Source: Actinoallomurus sp040655075
GTDB taxonomy: Bacteria; Actinomycetota; Actinomycetes; Streptosporangiales; Streptosporangiaceae
Direction: 5' to 3'
Assembly: GCF_040655075.1 (NCBI RefSeq)
Contig: NZ_JBFAJC010000023.1
Span: forward strand, 98,444 to 162,443
DNA: 64,000 nt
The number at the start of each line of letters is the position of its first letter. Positions within the stretch are counted from its first letter, which is position 1. This document shows positions 7,902 to 15,784 of this stretch, piece after piece. The position numbers were made by a program, and so were the translations under genes. Below the pieces are notes generated by a model. That model searched no databases. It had not been told where the DNA came from and saw only the letters and a list, made by a program, of their open reading frames with translations.

Positions 7902-9401
7902 ATGAGTAACGCCTCAGCCGCCAGGTACGACACCGGCGATGGGAATGCTGCAGCACCCGGCGAAGTCCGCCGGTGGCGGGCGTTTTCGCTGCTTGCCCTG
8001 GCTTACTTCATGACCGCGGTCGATCTGCTGATCGTCAACGTCGCGCTGCCGACGATCGGCACCAAGCTGCACTTCGCCGAGTCCGACCTGCAGTGGGTGG
8101 TGACCGCGTACGCGCTCACCTTCGGCGGGTTCCTGCTGCTCGGCGGCCGGGCCGCCGACCTGCTCGGCCGCAGGCGCATGTTCATGGCCGGGCTGGCGCT
8201 GTTCACCGCGGCGTCGCTGGCCTGCGCGCTGGCCACCGGCGGCATGTTCCTGGTCGTCATGCGTGGTGCTCAGGGCCTGGGTGCCGCGCTGGTGCTGCCC
8301 GCGGCGCTGTCGACTGTGATGAACATCTTCCCCGAGGGCGCCGAGCGCAACAAGGCGCTCGGCCTGTGGGGCGCCATCGGCGCCAGCGGCGCGACTGTTG
8401 GTGTGCTGGCCGGCGGTGCCCTCACCCGGTACGCGGGCTGGCCGTACATCTTCTACCTCAACGTCGTCGTCGGCGGTGCCGCGCTGTTGCTGGCCAGGCG
8501 GGTGGTGCCCGAAAGCAGGCTGGACGGAGCCCGCCGCCGCTACGACCCGCTCGGCGCTATCACCGTGACCGGTGCCCTGGTGATCCTTGTCTACGCGATC
8601 TCGCAGGCGCCGATCGTCGGGTGGACGGCCGCCCGGACCCTGGGCCTGCTCGCGGCGGCGGCGGTCCTGCTGGCCGCGTTCCTGGTCATCGAGGCCAGGG
8701 CGGAGGCGCCGCTGCTGCCGCTGCGGCTGTTCCGGCTGAAGACCCTGGCCGGGTCCAATGCGGTCGGCTTTCTGCTCGGGGTCAGCTTCTACGGGTACAT
8801 CTTCGTCGGCACCCTGTACATGCAGCAGGTCCTGCGATATTCCGCGATGACGACCGGCCTGGCCTGGCTGGTCGTCGGCGTGACCGGGGTACTGTTCGCC
8901 GGGCTGGCGCAGGCGCTCGTCACCCGGGTGTCGGCCAAGCTGGTGATGGCCGCCGGGCTGACCCTGACCGGGGCCGGGATCTTGTGGGCGACCCAGGTGC
9001 CCGTCCACGGGAACTTCGTGGCGGACCTGCTCGGCCCGTTCTTCCTGACCGGCACCGTCACCTGGGTGTTCATCCCGGTATCGATCGGGGCCCTGGCCGG
9101 CGTCACCGAGCGGGACGCGGGTATCGCCTCCGGCCTCATCGACTCGTCCCAGCAGCTCGGCGGGGCGATCGGCATAGCCGTCGCGTCAACCGTCGCGGCC
9201 ACGCGCTCCCGTCACCTGCTCGGCCACGGCCACGCTGTCGCGGACGCGCTCACCGGCGGATTCCACTCGGCACTGTGGGTCTGCGGGCTCGTCGGCCTGA
9301 CCGCCGTCCCCATCGGGCTCCTCCTCATCCGGCGCACCGAAATCGCCCAGGCCGCAGCCACCATGCAACCAAAGACTCCGGCAGCCGCCCCCGCCGACTG
9401 A
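7902..9401 (+). CDS. DHA2-type MFS exporter (module 1)
   Basis: The 499-residue membrane protein has about 14 predicted helices, the length and layout of the drug:H+ antiporter-2 (EmrB/QacA) family. Motif A (GGRAADLLGRRRMF) follows helix 2 near residue 83. The helix-5 motif C region is GAIGASGATVGVLAGG. It probably exports a toxic compound using the proton gradient. ATG 7902 is chosen because AGGTGG lies just upstream; an in-frame GTG at 7893 overlaps that site. It follows the reductase gene by 151 bases and is probably controlled by the same TetR protein. Confidence 0.9.
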   Translation: MSNASAARYDTGDGNAAAPGEVRRWRAFSLLALAYFMTAVDLLIVNVALPTIGTKLHFAESDLQWVVTAYALTFGGFLLLGGRAADLLGRRRMFMAGLALFTAASLACALATGGMFLVVMRGAQGLGAALVLPAALSTVMNIFPEGAERNKALGLWGAIGASGATVGVLAGGALTRYAGWPYIFYLNVVVGGAALLLARRVVPESRLDGARRRYDPLGAITVTGALVILVYAISQAPIVGWTAARTLGLLAAAAVLLAAFLVIEARAEAPLLPLRLFRLKTLAGSNAVGFLLGVSFYGYIFVGTLYMQQVLRYSAMTTGLAWLVVGVTGVLFAGLAQALVTRVSAKLVMAAGLTLTGAGILWATQVPVHGNFVADLLGPFFLTGTVTWVFIPVSIGALAGVTERDAGIASGLIDSSQQLGGAIGIAVASTVAATRSRHLLGHGHAVADALTGGFHSALWVCGLVGLTAVPIGLLLIRRTEIAQAAATMQPKTPAAAPAD

Positions 9402-9690
9402 TCACATCCAGCCGATGCCTACGCGCAGCCTCGCATCGGTGCCGGCCCCGGCAGCGGTGGCCTGAAGGTGCAACCGTTGAGAGCGCCCGCGAACCCGTAC
9501 GGCGAACGCCCCCTGAGCCGCCATCCCTTACGGGTTTCACGACGTTGGACCTGTAGGAATCTGCGAACCTGCTCGTTTCGCGTTCGGGGCCGCTTTGTGT
9601 CTGTGGGTCTCGCAGGGCAACCTGACGGCTTTGGGGACTCGCTGAATGGCTTGGGTGGAGAGCAACGGGGTTTCTGCCGACGGGCGGGGT

Positions 9691-10386
9691 TCACGAGGTG
9701 AGGCCGAGGGAGGCGATGAGGTCGCGTATTTCGTCGCGGTAGACGGTGGCCGGGTCGTTGATGAGCGTGCGCAGGTGGCCGTAGATCTCCAGGGCCATCA
9801 GGCCGTGCATGCGGCCCCATACGCGCAGGGTCAGCGCGAGTGCCGTCGGCGGCAGGTCGGGGAAGTCCTCGCGGACATGGGTGACCAGGCTTGGAGCGAA
9901 GTCGGCCCAGTCGTACTGCCGGTCGTCGCGTTGGAGTGTGCGGGTGGTGGGCCAGGCGGCGGCGACGAGGCCGACCAGACCGGTGCAGGCGCGCAGTTCG
10001 GCGTCCTTGCCGGGGCCGTCTTCGGGTGGATGGTAGCCGGGCACCGGGTCGCCGTAGATCAGCCGGAAGCCCTCGGGGTTGGCTAGCGCCCACTCGCGCA
10101 TGGCCTGTGCCCAGGCCAGGATCCGGCCGCCCGGGTCGGACTCGGGCACGGCATCGCGTGCGGACTCCGCGGTCCGCACGGCGGAGATGTAGACGTCGCC
10201 GACCAGCGTGGTGATCAGATCGTCGCGGGTGGCGAAGTAGCTGTAGATAGCGCCGGCCGTCATGCCCATCTCGCGGGCGATGGCACGCAGCGAGATGGCG
10301 TCCGGGCCGCCGCCGACCATGAGCTTGAGCGCGATCGTCTTGATCTCGGCGCTGGTCTGCGCGCGTAGCCGGGCGCGGCGGCTCAT
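9691..10386 (-). CDS. TetR family regulator with WHG-type C-terminal domain (module 2)
   Basis: This 231-residue paralogue of the TetR protein at 6193-6921 has the helix-turn-helix at residues ~25-60 (ISLRAIAREMGMTAGAIYSYFATRDDL). Its C-terminal domain carries the shared NPEGFRLIYGDPVPGYHPPEDG block. ATG 10386 with GGAAGAA upstream is preferred to an in-frame GTG at 10410, which would run into the putative operator. It is divergent from the exporter operon that starts at 10486 and probably represses it. Confidence 0.92.
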   Translation of the reverse strand: MSRRARLRAQTSAEIKTIALKLMVGGGPDAISLRAIAREMGMTAGAIYSYFATRDDLITTLVGDVYISAVRTAESARDAVPESDPGGRILAWAQAMREWALANPEGFRLIYGDPVPGYHPPEDGPGKDAELRACTGLVGLVAAAWPTTRTLQRDDRQYDWADFAPSLVTHVREDFPDLPPTALALTLRVWGRMHGLMALEIYGHLRTLINDPATVYRDEIRDLIASLGLTS

Positions 10387-10410
10387 GGTCTGTTCTTCCA
10401 CCCTTGACAC

Positions 10411-10478
10411 TCTACAGCGTTGGGCTACTGTACGACGTGCTTACATTAAACGGCGTGTAGAGAATTATCGGCGTGTAG
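10411..10478. promoter_or_regulatory. likely TetR operator region, module 2
   Basis: TCTACAGCGT (10411-10420) matches the 10-mer of module 1 exactly. Two direct copies of CGGCGTGTAG at 10451 and 10469 read as inverted half-sites. The second copy overlaps the ribosome binding region of the exporter gene at 10486. I infer repressor binding over the promoter and start region. Confidence 0.55.
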
Positions 10479-10485
10479 GAGAGTT

Positions 10486-11880
10486 ATGGAACGGGATCGG
10501 CTTCGGCTCGGGCTGCTGGCGTTGACGCAGCTCATCGTGGCCCTCGACTACAACATCGTGTACGTGGCGCTACCCGACATCGGAAAGGCCTTGGACTTCA
10601 GTCCGTCGTCGGTGCAGTGGGTGGTCAGCGCCTACTCGGTCGGGCTCGGCGGGCTCCTGCTGTTCGGCGGGCGGGCCGTGGACCGGCTCGGGGCACGCCG
10701 GATGTTCATAACAGGGCTGGCGCTGTACGGCGTCGCCTCTCTGGCGGGCGGCCTGGCGTCCGGCTCCGGCGTGCTCGTCGCCGCCCGTGCGGTGCAGGGC
10801 ATGGGCGGGGCCCTGCTGACACCAGCGACCCTCACCCTCATCTACCGGGGGTTCGCCGAAGGGCCCGCGCGCAACCGGGCGCTCGGCGCCTGGGGCATGG
10901 CGGGCAGTGCGGGACTGGCCGCCGGGTCCCTGCTGGGCGGGGTGCTGACCAATTACCTGGGCTGGGAGTGGGTGTTCTTCGTCAACGTTCCGCTGGCACT
11001 GGGCTGCGCCCTGGCCGCGCCACGGCTGCTGCCCGCCGACCCCGGCCGCACGCCCGGCGGGTTCGACGTGCCGGGCGCGGTGCTGGCCACCGCGGGTTCG
11101 GCGCTGCTGGTGTTCGGGCTGGCAAGCGGCCCGGACGCCGGATGGGTGTCGCTGCGCGGTACAGGGGCACTGGCCGCCGGGTCGGTCCTGCTCGCGCTGC
11201 TGCTGGTGGTGGAGGCCCGCACCCGCGATCCACTGATCCCACTACGGCTGGCGCGCGGCCGCGGGCTGGCCACCACCATGATCGTGATCGCCATCTTCCA
11301 GGGCACGCTCGGCGGCGGCTACTACGTCCTCACCTCCTACCTGCAGACCGTACGGGGCTACAACTCCCTGCAGGCGGGGCTGACGTTCCTGCCGCTCACG
11401 CTGGTCTGCATGCTCGCCGCTCTGAAACTCACCCCGGCGCTGCTCGGCCGCTGGGGGATCCGCACCACGCTCGCCGTCTCGACGATCGGGACCGGCGCGG
11501 GCATCGCCGTCATGGTCGCGGGCACCACGGCCAGAGGCGGCTTCTGGACCCTGCTGCCCGGCAGCGTCGTCTGGGGCCTGTTCGGCGGTATCGCCTTCGT
11601 CACCTTGTTCGCCTCCGCCGGATCCGGCGTCGCGCCCCACGAGCAGGGCGTCGCGTCAGGACTGGCCACCACCGCCAAGGAAGTAGGCGGCGCGATGAGC
11701 CTGGCCTGCTTCGTCGCGATCGCCACCGGCTCGCGCCATCTCCTCCACGGTCTGCATGTCGCCGGAGGGACGGCTGCGGCCGTCACCGCCGTCGGCGGCC
11801 TGATCGCCCTCGCCCTCGACCCCTCCCGCCCCGCTCCCCGGACACAGCAGTCCCCCACCCTCGAAGGAGTCGGCAAGTGA
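10486..11880 (+). CDS. DHA2-type MFS exporter (module 2)
   Basis: The 464-residue transporter has about 14 hydrophobic segments. The N-terminal helix is RLRLGLLALTQLIVALDYNIVYVALPDIG. Motif A is FGGRAVDRLGARRM near residue 62, and the motif C region is GMAGSAGLAAGSLLGGVLTNYLGWEW near 145. It belongs to the DHA2 drug:H+ antiporter group but is not a close copy of the exporter at 7902. It overlaps the next gene by GTGA, so three genes (exporter, SnoaL-like, SGNH hydrolase) form a translationally coupled operon under the divergent TetR. Confidence 0.9.
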   Translation: MERDRLRLGLLALTQLIVALDYNIVYVALPDIGKALDFSPSSVQWVVSAYSVGLGGLLLFGGRAVDRLGARRMFITGLALYGVASLAGGLASGSGVLVAARAVQGMGGALLTPATLTLIYRGFAEGPARNRALGAWGMAGSAGLAAGSLLGGVLTNYLGWEWVFFVNVPLALGCALAAPRLLPADPGRTPGGFDVPGAVLATAGSALLVFGLASGPDAGWVSLRGTGALAAGSVLLALLLVVEARTRDPLIPLRLARGRGLATTMIVIAIFQGTLGGGYYVLTSYLQTVRGYNSLQAGLTFLPLTLVCMLAALKLTPALLGRWGIRTTLAVSTIGTGAGIAVMVAGTTARGGFWTLLPGSVVWGLFGGIAFVTLFASAGSGVAPHEQGVASGLATTAKEVGGAMSLACFVAIATGSRHLLHGLHVAGGTAAAVTAVGGLIALALDPSRPAPRTQQSPTLEGVGK

Positions 11881-12209
11881 GCACCACCGACCTGATCCTC
11901 ACCTACCTCGACGTCTGGAACGAGCGCGACACCGCCGCCCGGGAGACACTGATGAAGTCCGTCCTCACCGAGGACTCGGTCTACGCCGACCCCGACTACG
12001 CGGGGCTGCGAGGACACGCCGAACTATCGGAGGCGATCGGCCGGGCCCAGCAGAAGTTCGGTGATCTGCGATTCACCCTCGACACCGTGATCGGCGCCCA
12101 CCACGACCGGGCACTGTTCACCTGGCGGCTGGGAACGATCGCCACCGGCTACGACGTCGTGGAGTTCTCCGAAGACCGCATCCGCAGCGTCGTCGGGTTC
12201 TTCGCATGA
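11877..12209 (+). CDS. SnoaL-like / NTF2-fold protein
   Basis: This single-domain protein of 110 residues has the cone-shaped NTF2/SnoaL pattern: an N-terminal helix (LILTYLDVWNERD), an acidic TEDSVYADPDYAGLRGHAEL stretch, then alternating beta strands (RALFTWRL, YDVVEFSEDRIRSVVGFF). Such proteins are isomerases, dehydratases or binding proteins for small hydrophobic compounds; the reaction here is unknown. GTG 11877 overlaps the exporter stop codon, and its own stop overlaps the ATG of the hydrolase. The three products therefore probably act on one compound. Confidence 0.85.
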   Translation: MSTTDLILTYLDVWNERDTAARETLMKSVLTEDSVYADPDYAGLRGHAELSEAIGRAQQKFGDLRFTLDTVIGAHHDRALFTWRLGTIATGYDVVEFSEDRIRSVVGFFA

Positions 12210-13366
12210 GCCGCCAGGGACACGGCTGGACCGCCGCCTGGACCACCTCACCGCAACGACCGGGCATCAGCTTCGCCCCCAATTGGTCCGAAGAGGGCTT
12301 CGCCGACCAGACGATCCGCCAGACCGTCCGGCTCAGCGCCGGCGGCGACGCACTGAGAGTACGGCTGTCCAACCGTCACGGCACCAGGCCTCTCCAGGTC
12401 GCCGGCCTCACCGTCGCCGCCGCCGCGGGCGATGCCACAGTCAAGGCCGACACCCTGCAAGAGCTCACCCTGGACGGTAAACCCGCCTTCGCCGTCCCGA
12501 CCGGCACCGACCTGGCCACCGACACCGTGCCGTTTCACACCGACGCACTGGACCGGGTGACCATCACGATGCACGTGGCCGAGCCATCCGGACCGGCGAC
12601 CTACCACGCCCAGGCGCTCGCGACGACCTACCGCGCGGCGGGCGAACACCACACCGACAGCGACGGTGCCGTCTTCACCGAGACCTCACAATCCTGGTAC
12701 CACCTCAGTGGAGTCGAGGTGACCGGAGCTCCCGGCAACGGCATCGTGGTACTCGGTGACTCGCTGATCGACGGGACTGGCAGTACTCCCGACACCGACC
12801 ACCGGTTCCCCGATCGTCTCGCGCAGCGCCTGGTGGCCGCGGGCCCACCACGCGCCGTGCTGAACCAGGGCATCGGCGGCAACCGCGTGACGATCGACTC
12901 AGCGTGGCTGGGCGACCGGGCCACCCTCCGATTCCAGCACGACGTGCTGACCCAGCCCGGCGTGAGCACGGTCATCATCCTCGCCGGGGTCAACGACATC
13001 GCCATCAGCGAGATGGCAGCACAGTCACCGTTCCCGGTCCTGGCGCCCTACACCCAGGTCTCTGCAGACCAGGTCATCGCCGGGCACCGGGACATGATCC
13101 GCCAAGCCCACGCCGCCGGCCTACGGACGGTCGGGGCGACATTGCTGCCGATGCAGGGCTCAGCCTTCTCCACCCCGCACAGCGAGGCCAAACGCGCCGC
13201 AGTCAATGCCTGGATCCGCGAGTCGCGAGAGTACGACGCCGTCATCGACCTGGCCCAGGCAATGGGCCACACGCTGGACCCCGCCCACGACTCCGGCGAC
13301 CACCTACACCTCAACGATGCCGGCTACCAGGCAATGGCCGACGCCGTCGACCTCACCGTCCTCTAA
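12206..13366 (+). CDS. SGNH/GDSL-family hydrolase, cytoplasmic
   Basis: The 386-residue protein has a ~170-residue N-terminal beta-rich domain followed by an SGNH hydrolase domain. Block I is GDSLIDG with the catalytic Ser near residue 185. Block II is GIGGNR near 222, block III is GVND near 260, and block V is DHLHLND with the Asp-His dyad near 364. This architecture (WTTSPQ start) matches secreted actinobacterial GDSL lipase/esterases. Here there is no signal peptide, so the enzyme appears to be intracellular. Translation is coupled to the SnoaL-like gene by ATGA. It is probably a deacylase acting on the compound handled by the operon. Confidence 0.9.
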   Translation: MSRQGHGWTAAWTTSPQRPGISFAPNWSEEGFADQTIRQTVRLSAGGDALRVRLSNRHGTRPLQVAGLTVAAAAGDATVKADTLQELTLDGKPAFAVPTGTDLATDTVPFHTDALDRVTITMHVAEPSGPATYHAQALATTYRAAGEHHTDSDGAVFTETSQSWYHLSGVEVTGAPGNGIVVLGDSLIDGTGSTPDTDHRFPDRLAQRLVAAGPPRAVLNQGIGGNRVTIDSAWLGDRATLRFQHDVLTQPGVSTVIILAGVNDIAISEMAAQSPFPVLAPYTQVSADQVIAGHRDMIRQAHAAGLRTVGATLLPMQGSAFSTPHSEAKRAAVNAWIRESREYDAVIDLAQAMGHTLDPAHDSGDHLHLNDAGYQAMADAVDLTVL

Positions 13367-13372
13367 CGCCGC

Positions 13373-13401
13373 GCTGGGGCCGGTCACCGACCGGCCCCAG
13401 C
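13373..13401 (+). terminator. terminator after the exporter/hydrolase operon
   Basis: A perfect 13-bp GC-rich stem with a 3-nt ACC loop starts six bases after the hydrolase stop codon. No T tract follows. Confidence 0.75.
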
Positions 13402-13493
13402 AGCCTCCCCACAGATCCCGCAGAGAACGGAAGACGCTCTTTCCCAACGTGGAATCGACGATCTAACAAGCCGGTGTTCTCGCAGGTCAAGGA

Positions 13494-13629
13494 GTTCCGC
13501 CGGTAGCCCGAGATCATACAAAGCGACGATCCGCCGGCTCCTGCCGAACCACCCCTCAGCCGAGCCGATCAGGGCTCTGTCGAACCCATCAGCAGTCAGC
13601 GCCTCCCCATCGCTGCCCTCCGCAAGCAT
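13494..13629 (-). pseudogene. remnant of a small conserved actinobacterial protein
   Basis: About 45 residues (SDGEALTADGFDRALIGSAEG...RRIVALYDL) resemble the N-terminal part of the short 'TADGLDxAIIG' hypothetical proteins common in actinomycetes. After RRIVALYDL the frame no longer looks coding and the conserved C-terminal half is missing. I read it as a truncated copy. Confidence 0.35.
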
Positions 13630-13667
13630 GGATGGCCTCAGTAGTTGCTGCTTCGCCCCGTCGCCGG

Positions 13668-13827
13668 TCAGTGGGTTGTTGGCGTGGCCTCGTAGACGCG
13701 GCGTGGTTCGGGCAGGCCGAGTGCGGCGAGGGTCTTCTTGACGGCCGGGGTCAGCTCGGTGCGCTGGCGGAAGGACCTGGCGGGCCGGTGACGGTGCCCA
13801 GATGCAGGCGTTGGAGTTCGTCGCGTG
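13668..13827 (-). pseudogene. C-terminal transposase remnant, IS1634/IS4-like, frameshifted
   Basis: Two pieces in different frames, KPRDELQRLHLGTVTGPPG and then FRQRTELTPAVKKTLAALG...PEPRRVYEATPTTH, match the order of the C-terminal end of IS1634-type DDE transposases (RDEL..IHLGT..G, then RTELT). They are joined at a frameshift near 13774. Nothing of the catalytic domain remains. Assignment is from memory of the family pattern. It marks an old insertion and deletion at the end of the operon that follows. Confidence 0.5.
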
Positions 13828-13829
13828 GC

Positions 13830-14063
13830 TTATTCGTGCGATGAATGACCGCGGGCCCCGCAGAGGTCGGCGGCGATACTGAATAGTCGGGCGCGTTCTG
13901 ATTGCCGATGCTGTTGATCGTTTTGGTGATCGAGTGCGCGATGGTAGATCTGCCGCATGACGCGGTCGGCGGCGTCGGCCGAACCGAGCATGAGGTGGCA
14001 GAACAGTCGCAGCTGTGCGTGAAGCTCCTCGTTGTGCTGGGTGATGTTTTCTGGTTCGGACAT
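13830..14063 (-). CDS. 77-residue stand-alone sigma-70 region-2-like protein
   Basis: The protein aligns without large gaps to region 2 of the ECF sigma factor encoded just upstream. LRLFCHLMLGSADAADRVMRQIYHRAL corresponds to LLAYCYRMLGSVDEAEEVVQDVYLDAW of the sigma factor, and ARLFSIAADLCGARGH corresponds to RTWLYRIATRACFKALEK. It has no region 4. Several acidic and aromatic residues normally used for core polymerase contact and promoter melting are replaced. The start lies 14 bases after the sigma stop codon, so it is the last gene of the operon. It could modulate the sigma factor or core enzyme, or be a decayed sigma gene. Function is inferred only. Confidence 0.6.
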   Translation of the reverse strand: MSEPENITQHNEELHAQLRLFCHLMLGSADAADRVMRQIYHRALDHQNDQQHRQSERARLFSIAADLCGARGHSSHE

Positions 14064-14076
14064 GCCGTTGGCCGCG

Positions 14077-15030
14077 TCAGAGCCCGAACAGTGGAAACAG
14101 CCCTGAGCCGTGGAACGCGACGATCCGGCAGACGCCCTCGGTTGTGAGTGTCAGTACGTGTAGCGCATGTGGGTGGTGTGCGCCGTCGTGGCCGCGGGCG
14201 TACACCGCGAAGGCGGGTTGTCCGTTGGCGGAGGTGGGGACCAGTGCGGCCGGTCCGATCACTCGCATCTGTTTGGCCAGGAAGGCGAGGATGGTGTCGC
14301 GGCCTTCGAACCAGGTCGCGATCGGCGGCATTTCCCATCTGGCGTCCGCGGTCAATACCGCGACGAGTTGATCGACGTCCGCGGTTTCGAAGGCGGTGAC
14401 GTATCGGTCGAGCAGGGCCCGCTGTCGTGGCTCGGCGGGTTCGGTCAGGTCGTCTTGGCTGAGCGGAACCTGGGCTCGGGCGCGCTGGAGCGCGCTGTTG
14501 ACGGCCGCCGTCGTCATCTCCAGCAGTTGCGCGACCTCGGCGGTACGCCATTGCAGCACGTCGCGAAGAATCAGCACGGCTCGCTGTCGCGGCGGCAGCT
14601 GCTGGAGCGCTCCCACCAGCGCGAGCCGCAAAGTCTGTCGTTCTACCACGACCGTCGCCGGATCGGCCGGTGCGGTGGTGAACAGGAAGTCGGGTATCGG
14701 CTGGAGCCACGGCACCTCCCGAGCTTGTGCGCCGAGCGCCGCATCCAGGTCTGTCTGGGGGGCGCCGAGATCCGCGGGCAGAGGCCTGCGTCTACTTTTT
14801 TCCAGCGCCTTGAAACACGCCCGGGTCGCGATACGGTACAGCCAGGTACGCAGCGACGACCGTCCCTCGAACGCGTCGTAGGCACGCCAGGCGTCGAGGT
14901 AGACGTCTTGCACCACCTCTTCGGCCTCGTCGACCGAGCCGAGCATGCGGTAGCAGTAGGCGAGCAGCTCACGCCGGAACGGTTCGCTCAGCCTTCCGAA
15001 ATCCTTGTCGCCGGCCTTGGCTTCAGTCAT
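14077..15030 (-). CDS. ECF sigma factor with C-terminal SnoaL-like domain (SigG-like)
   Basis: The 317-residue protein has sigma region 2 (RRELLAYCYRMLGSVDEAEEVVQDVYLDAW, residues ~17-46), region 4 (LQQLPPRQRAVLILRDVLQWRTAEVAQLLEMTTAAVNSALQRAR, ~155-200) and a C-terminal NTF2/SnoaL-like domain (~215-317; FETADVDQLVAVLTADARWEMPP). This is the architecture of the SigG-like ECF group. Such sigma factors lack a classical anti-sigma factor, and the C-terminal domain regulates activity. ATG 15030 overlaps the stop of the DUF899 gene (ATGA); an in-frame ATG at 15039 is also possible. It is the fifth gene of a leftward operon. Confidence 0.88.
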   Translation of the reverse strand: MTEAKAGDKDFGRLSEPFRRELLAYCYRMLGSVDEAEEVVQDVYLDAWRAYDAFEGRSSLRTWLYRIATRACFKALEKSRRRPLPADLGAPQTDLDAALGAQAREVPWLQPIPDFLFTTAPADPATVVVERQTLRLALVGALQQLPPRQRAVLILRDVLQWRTAEVAQLLEMTTAAVNSALQRARAQVPLSQDDLTEPAEPRQRALLDRYVTAFETADVDQLVAVLTADARWEMPPIATWFEGRDTILAFLAKQMRVIGPAALVPTSANGQPAFAVYARGHDGAHHPHALHVLTLTTEGVCRIVAFHGSGLFPLFGL

Positions 15031-15755
15031 GGTGTGCATGATCCGCCGATTCTGTGGTGGTGGGGTGCGCGGCTCGCCCCGGTCGGGCCGTATTCGTCGT
15101 GTCGCTTCAGCCACGAATATCGCGGCACCTGGGGGTATCCGTCGGGGGAGTCCTCCCAGTCCTCTTGGCGTCCGAGTGCGGTGAAGTCGAGGAAACCCAA
15201 CGTTGCTCCCATCGGCTCGTGTTCGCGATCGTTGATGAAGTACGTGCGGTAGACGTTGTCGCCGTCGCGGATGAATGCGTTGGTGCCGTACCACTCGGCC
15301 ACGCCGAAGTCGGCGTCGAAGCTGTCGGTGATCGTGTACCAGGGCATGGCCCAGCCCATGCGCGCTTTCATCCGTTCGATGTCGGGTTGCGGTGCGCGTG
15401 AGGCGAACGCGAGCGTGGTGTCGCGGGCGTGGAGATGCGCGAGATGGGCGACCTGGTCGGCCATCAGCGAGCAGCCGACGCAGGCGTGGTCGGGCCAGCC
15501 GTCCACGCCTGGCTCGAAGAAGGCGCGGTAGAGCAGCAGCTGACGACGGCCCTCGAACAGGTCGAGCAGCCGGGCGGCGCCGTTCGGACCGTCGAAGGCG
15601 TATTCCTGGTCCACTTTCAGCCACGGCATCCGCCTGCGCTGAGCGGCCAACGCGTCCCGGGCGCGGGTCAGCTCCTGCTCCTTCGTCAACAGGCGCAGCC
15701 GGGCGGCCTCCCATTCCGCCGGCGTGACGACCTGGGCCCGGGAGGTGTTGTTCAT
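15027..15755 (-). CDS. DUF899 family thioredoxin-like protein
   Basis: This 242-residue member of DUF899 has a thioredoxin/AhpC-like fold. The N-terminal helices (PAEWEAARLRLLTKEQELTRARDAL) precede a peroxiredoxin-like core with the Cys pair CVGC at residues 92-95. Then come the conserved MGWAMPWYTITDSFDADFG block and a C-terminal FLDFTALGRQEDWED. Family members are thought to be redox or thiol-dependent enzymes, but the reaction is not established. The gene lies between an unknown gene (30-base gap) and the ECF sigma gene (4-base overlap), which suggests a shared oxidative or xenobiotic response. Confidence 0.85.
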   Translation of the reverse strand: MNNTSRAQVVTPAEWEAARLRLLTKEQELTRARDALAAQRRRMPWLKVDQEYAFDGPNGAARLLDLFEGRRQLLLYRAFFEPGVDGWPDHACVGCSLMADQVAHLAHLHARDTTLAFASRAPQPDIERMKARMGWAMPWYTITDSFDADFGVAEWYGTNAFIRDGDNVYRTYFINDREHEPMGATLGFLDFTALGRQEDWEDSPDGYPQVPRYSWLKRHDEYGPTGASRAPHHHRIGGSCTP

Positions 15756-15784
15756 CGTGATGTCCCTTGTGAGAGGAATTCGGA

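Noticed and set aside
9402..9690. Possible gene, tRNA or attachment site in the 289-base gap between the first exporter and the second TetR gene
   Set aside because: No cloverleaf, CCA end, repeat pair or coding signature could be made out; left as ordinary intergenic sequence.
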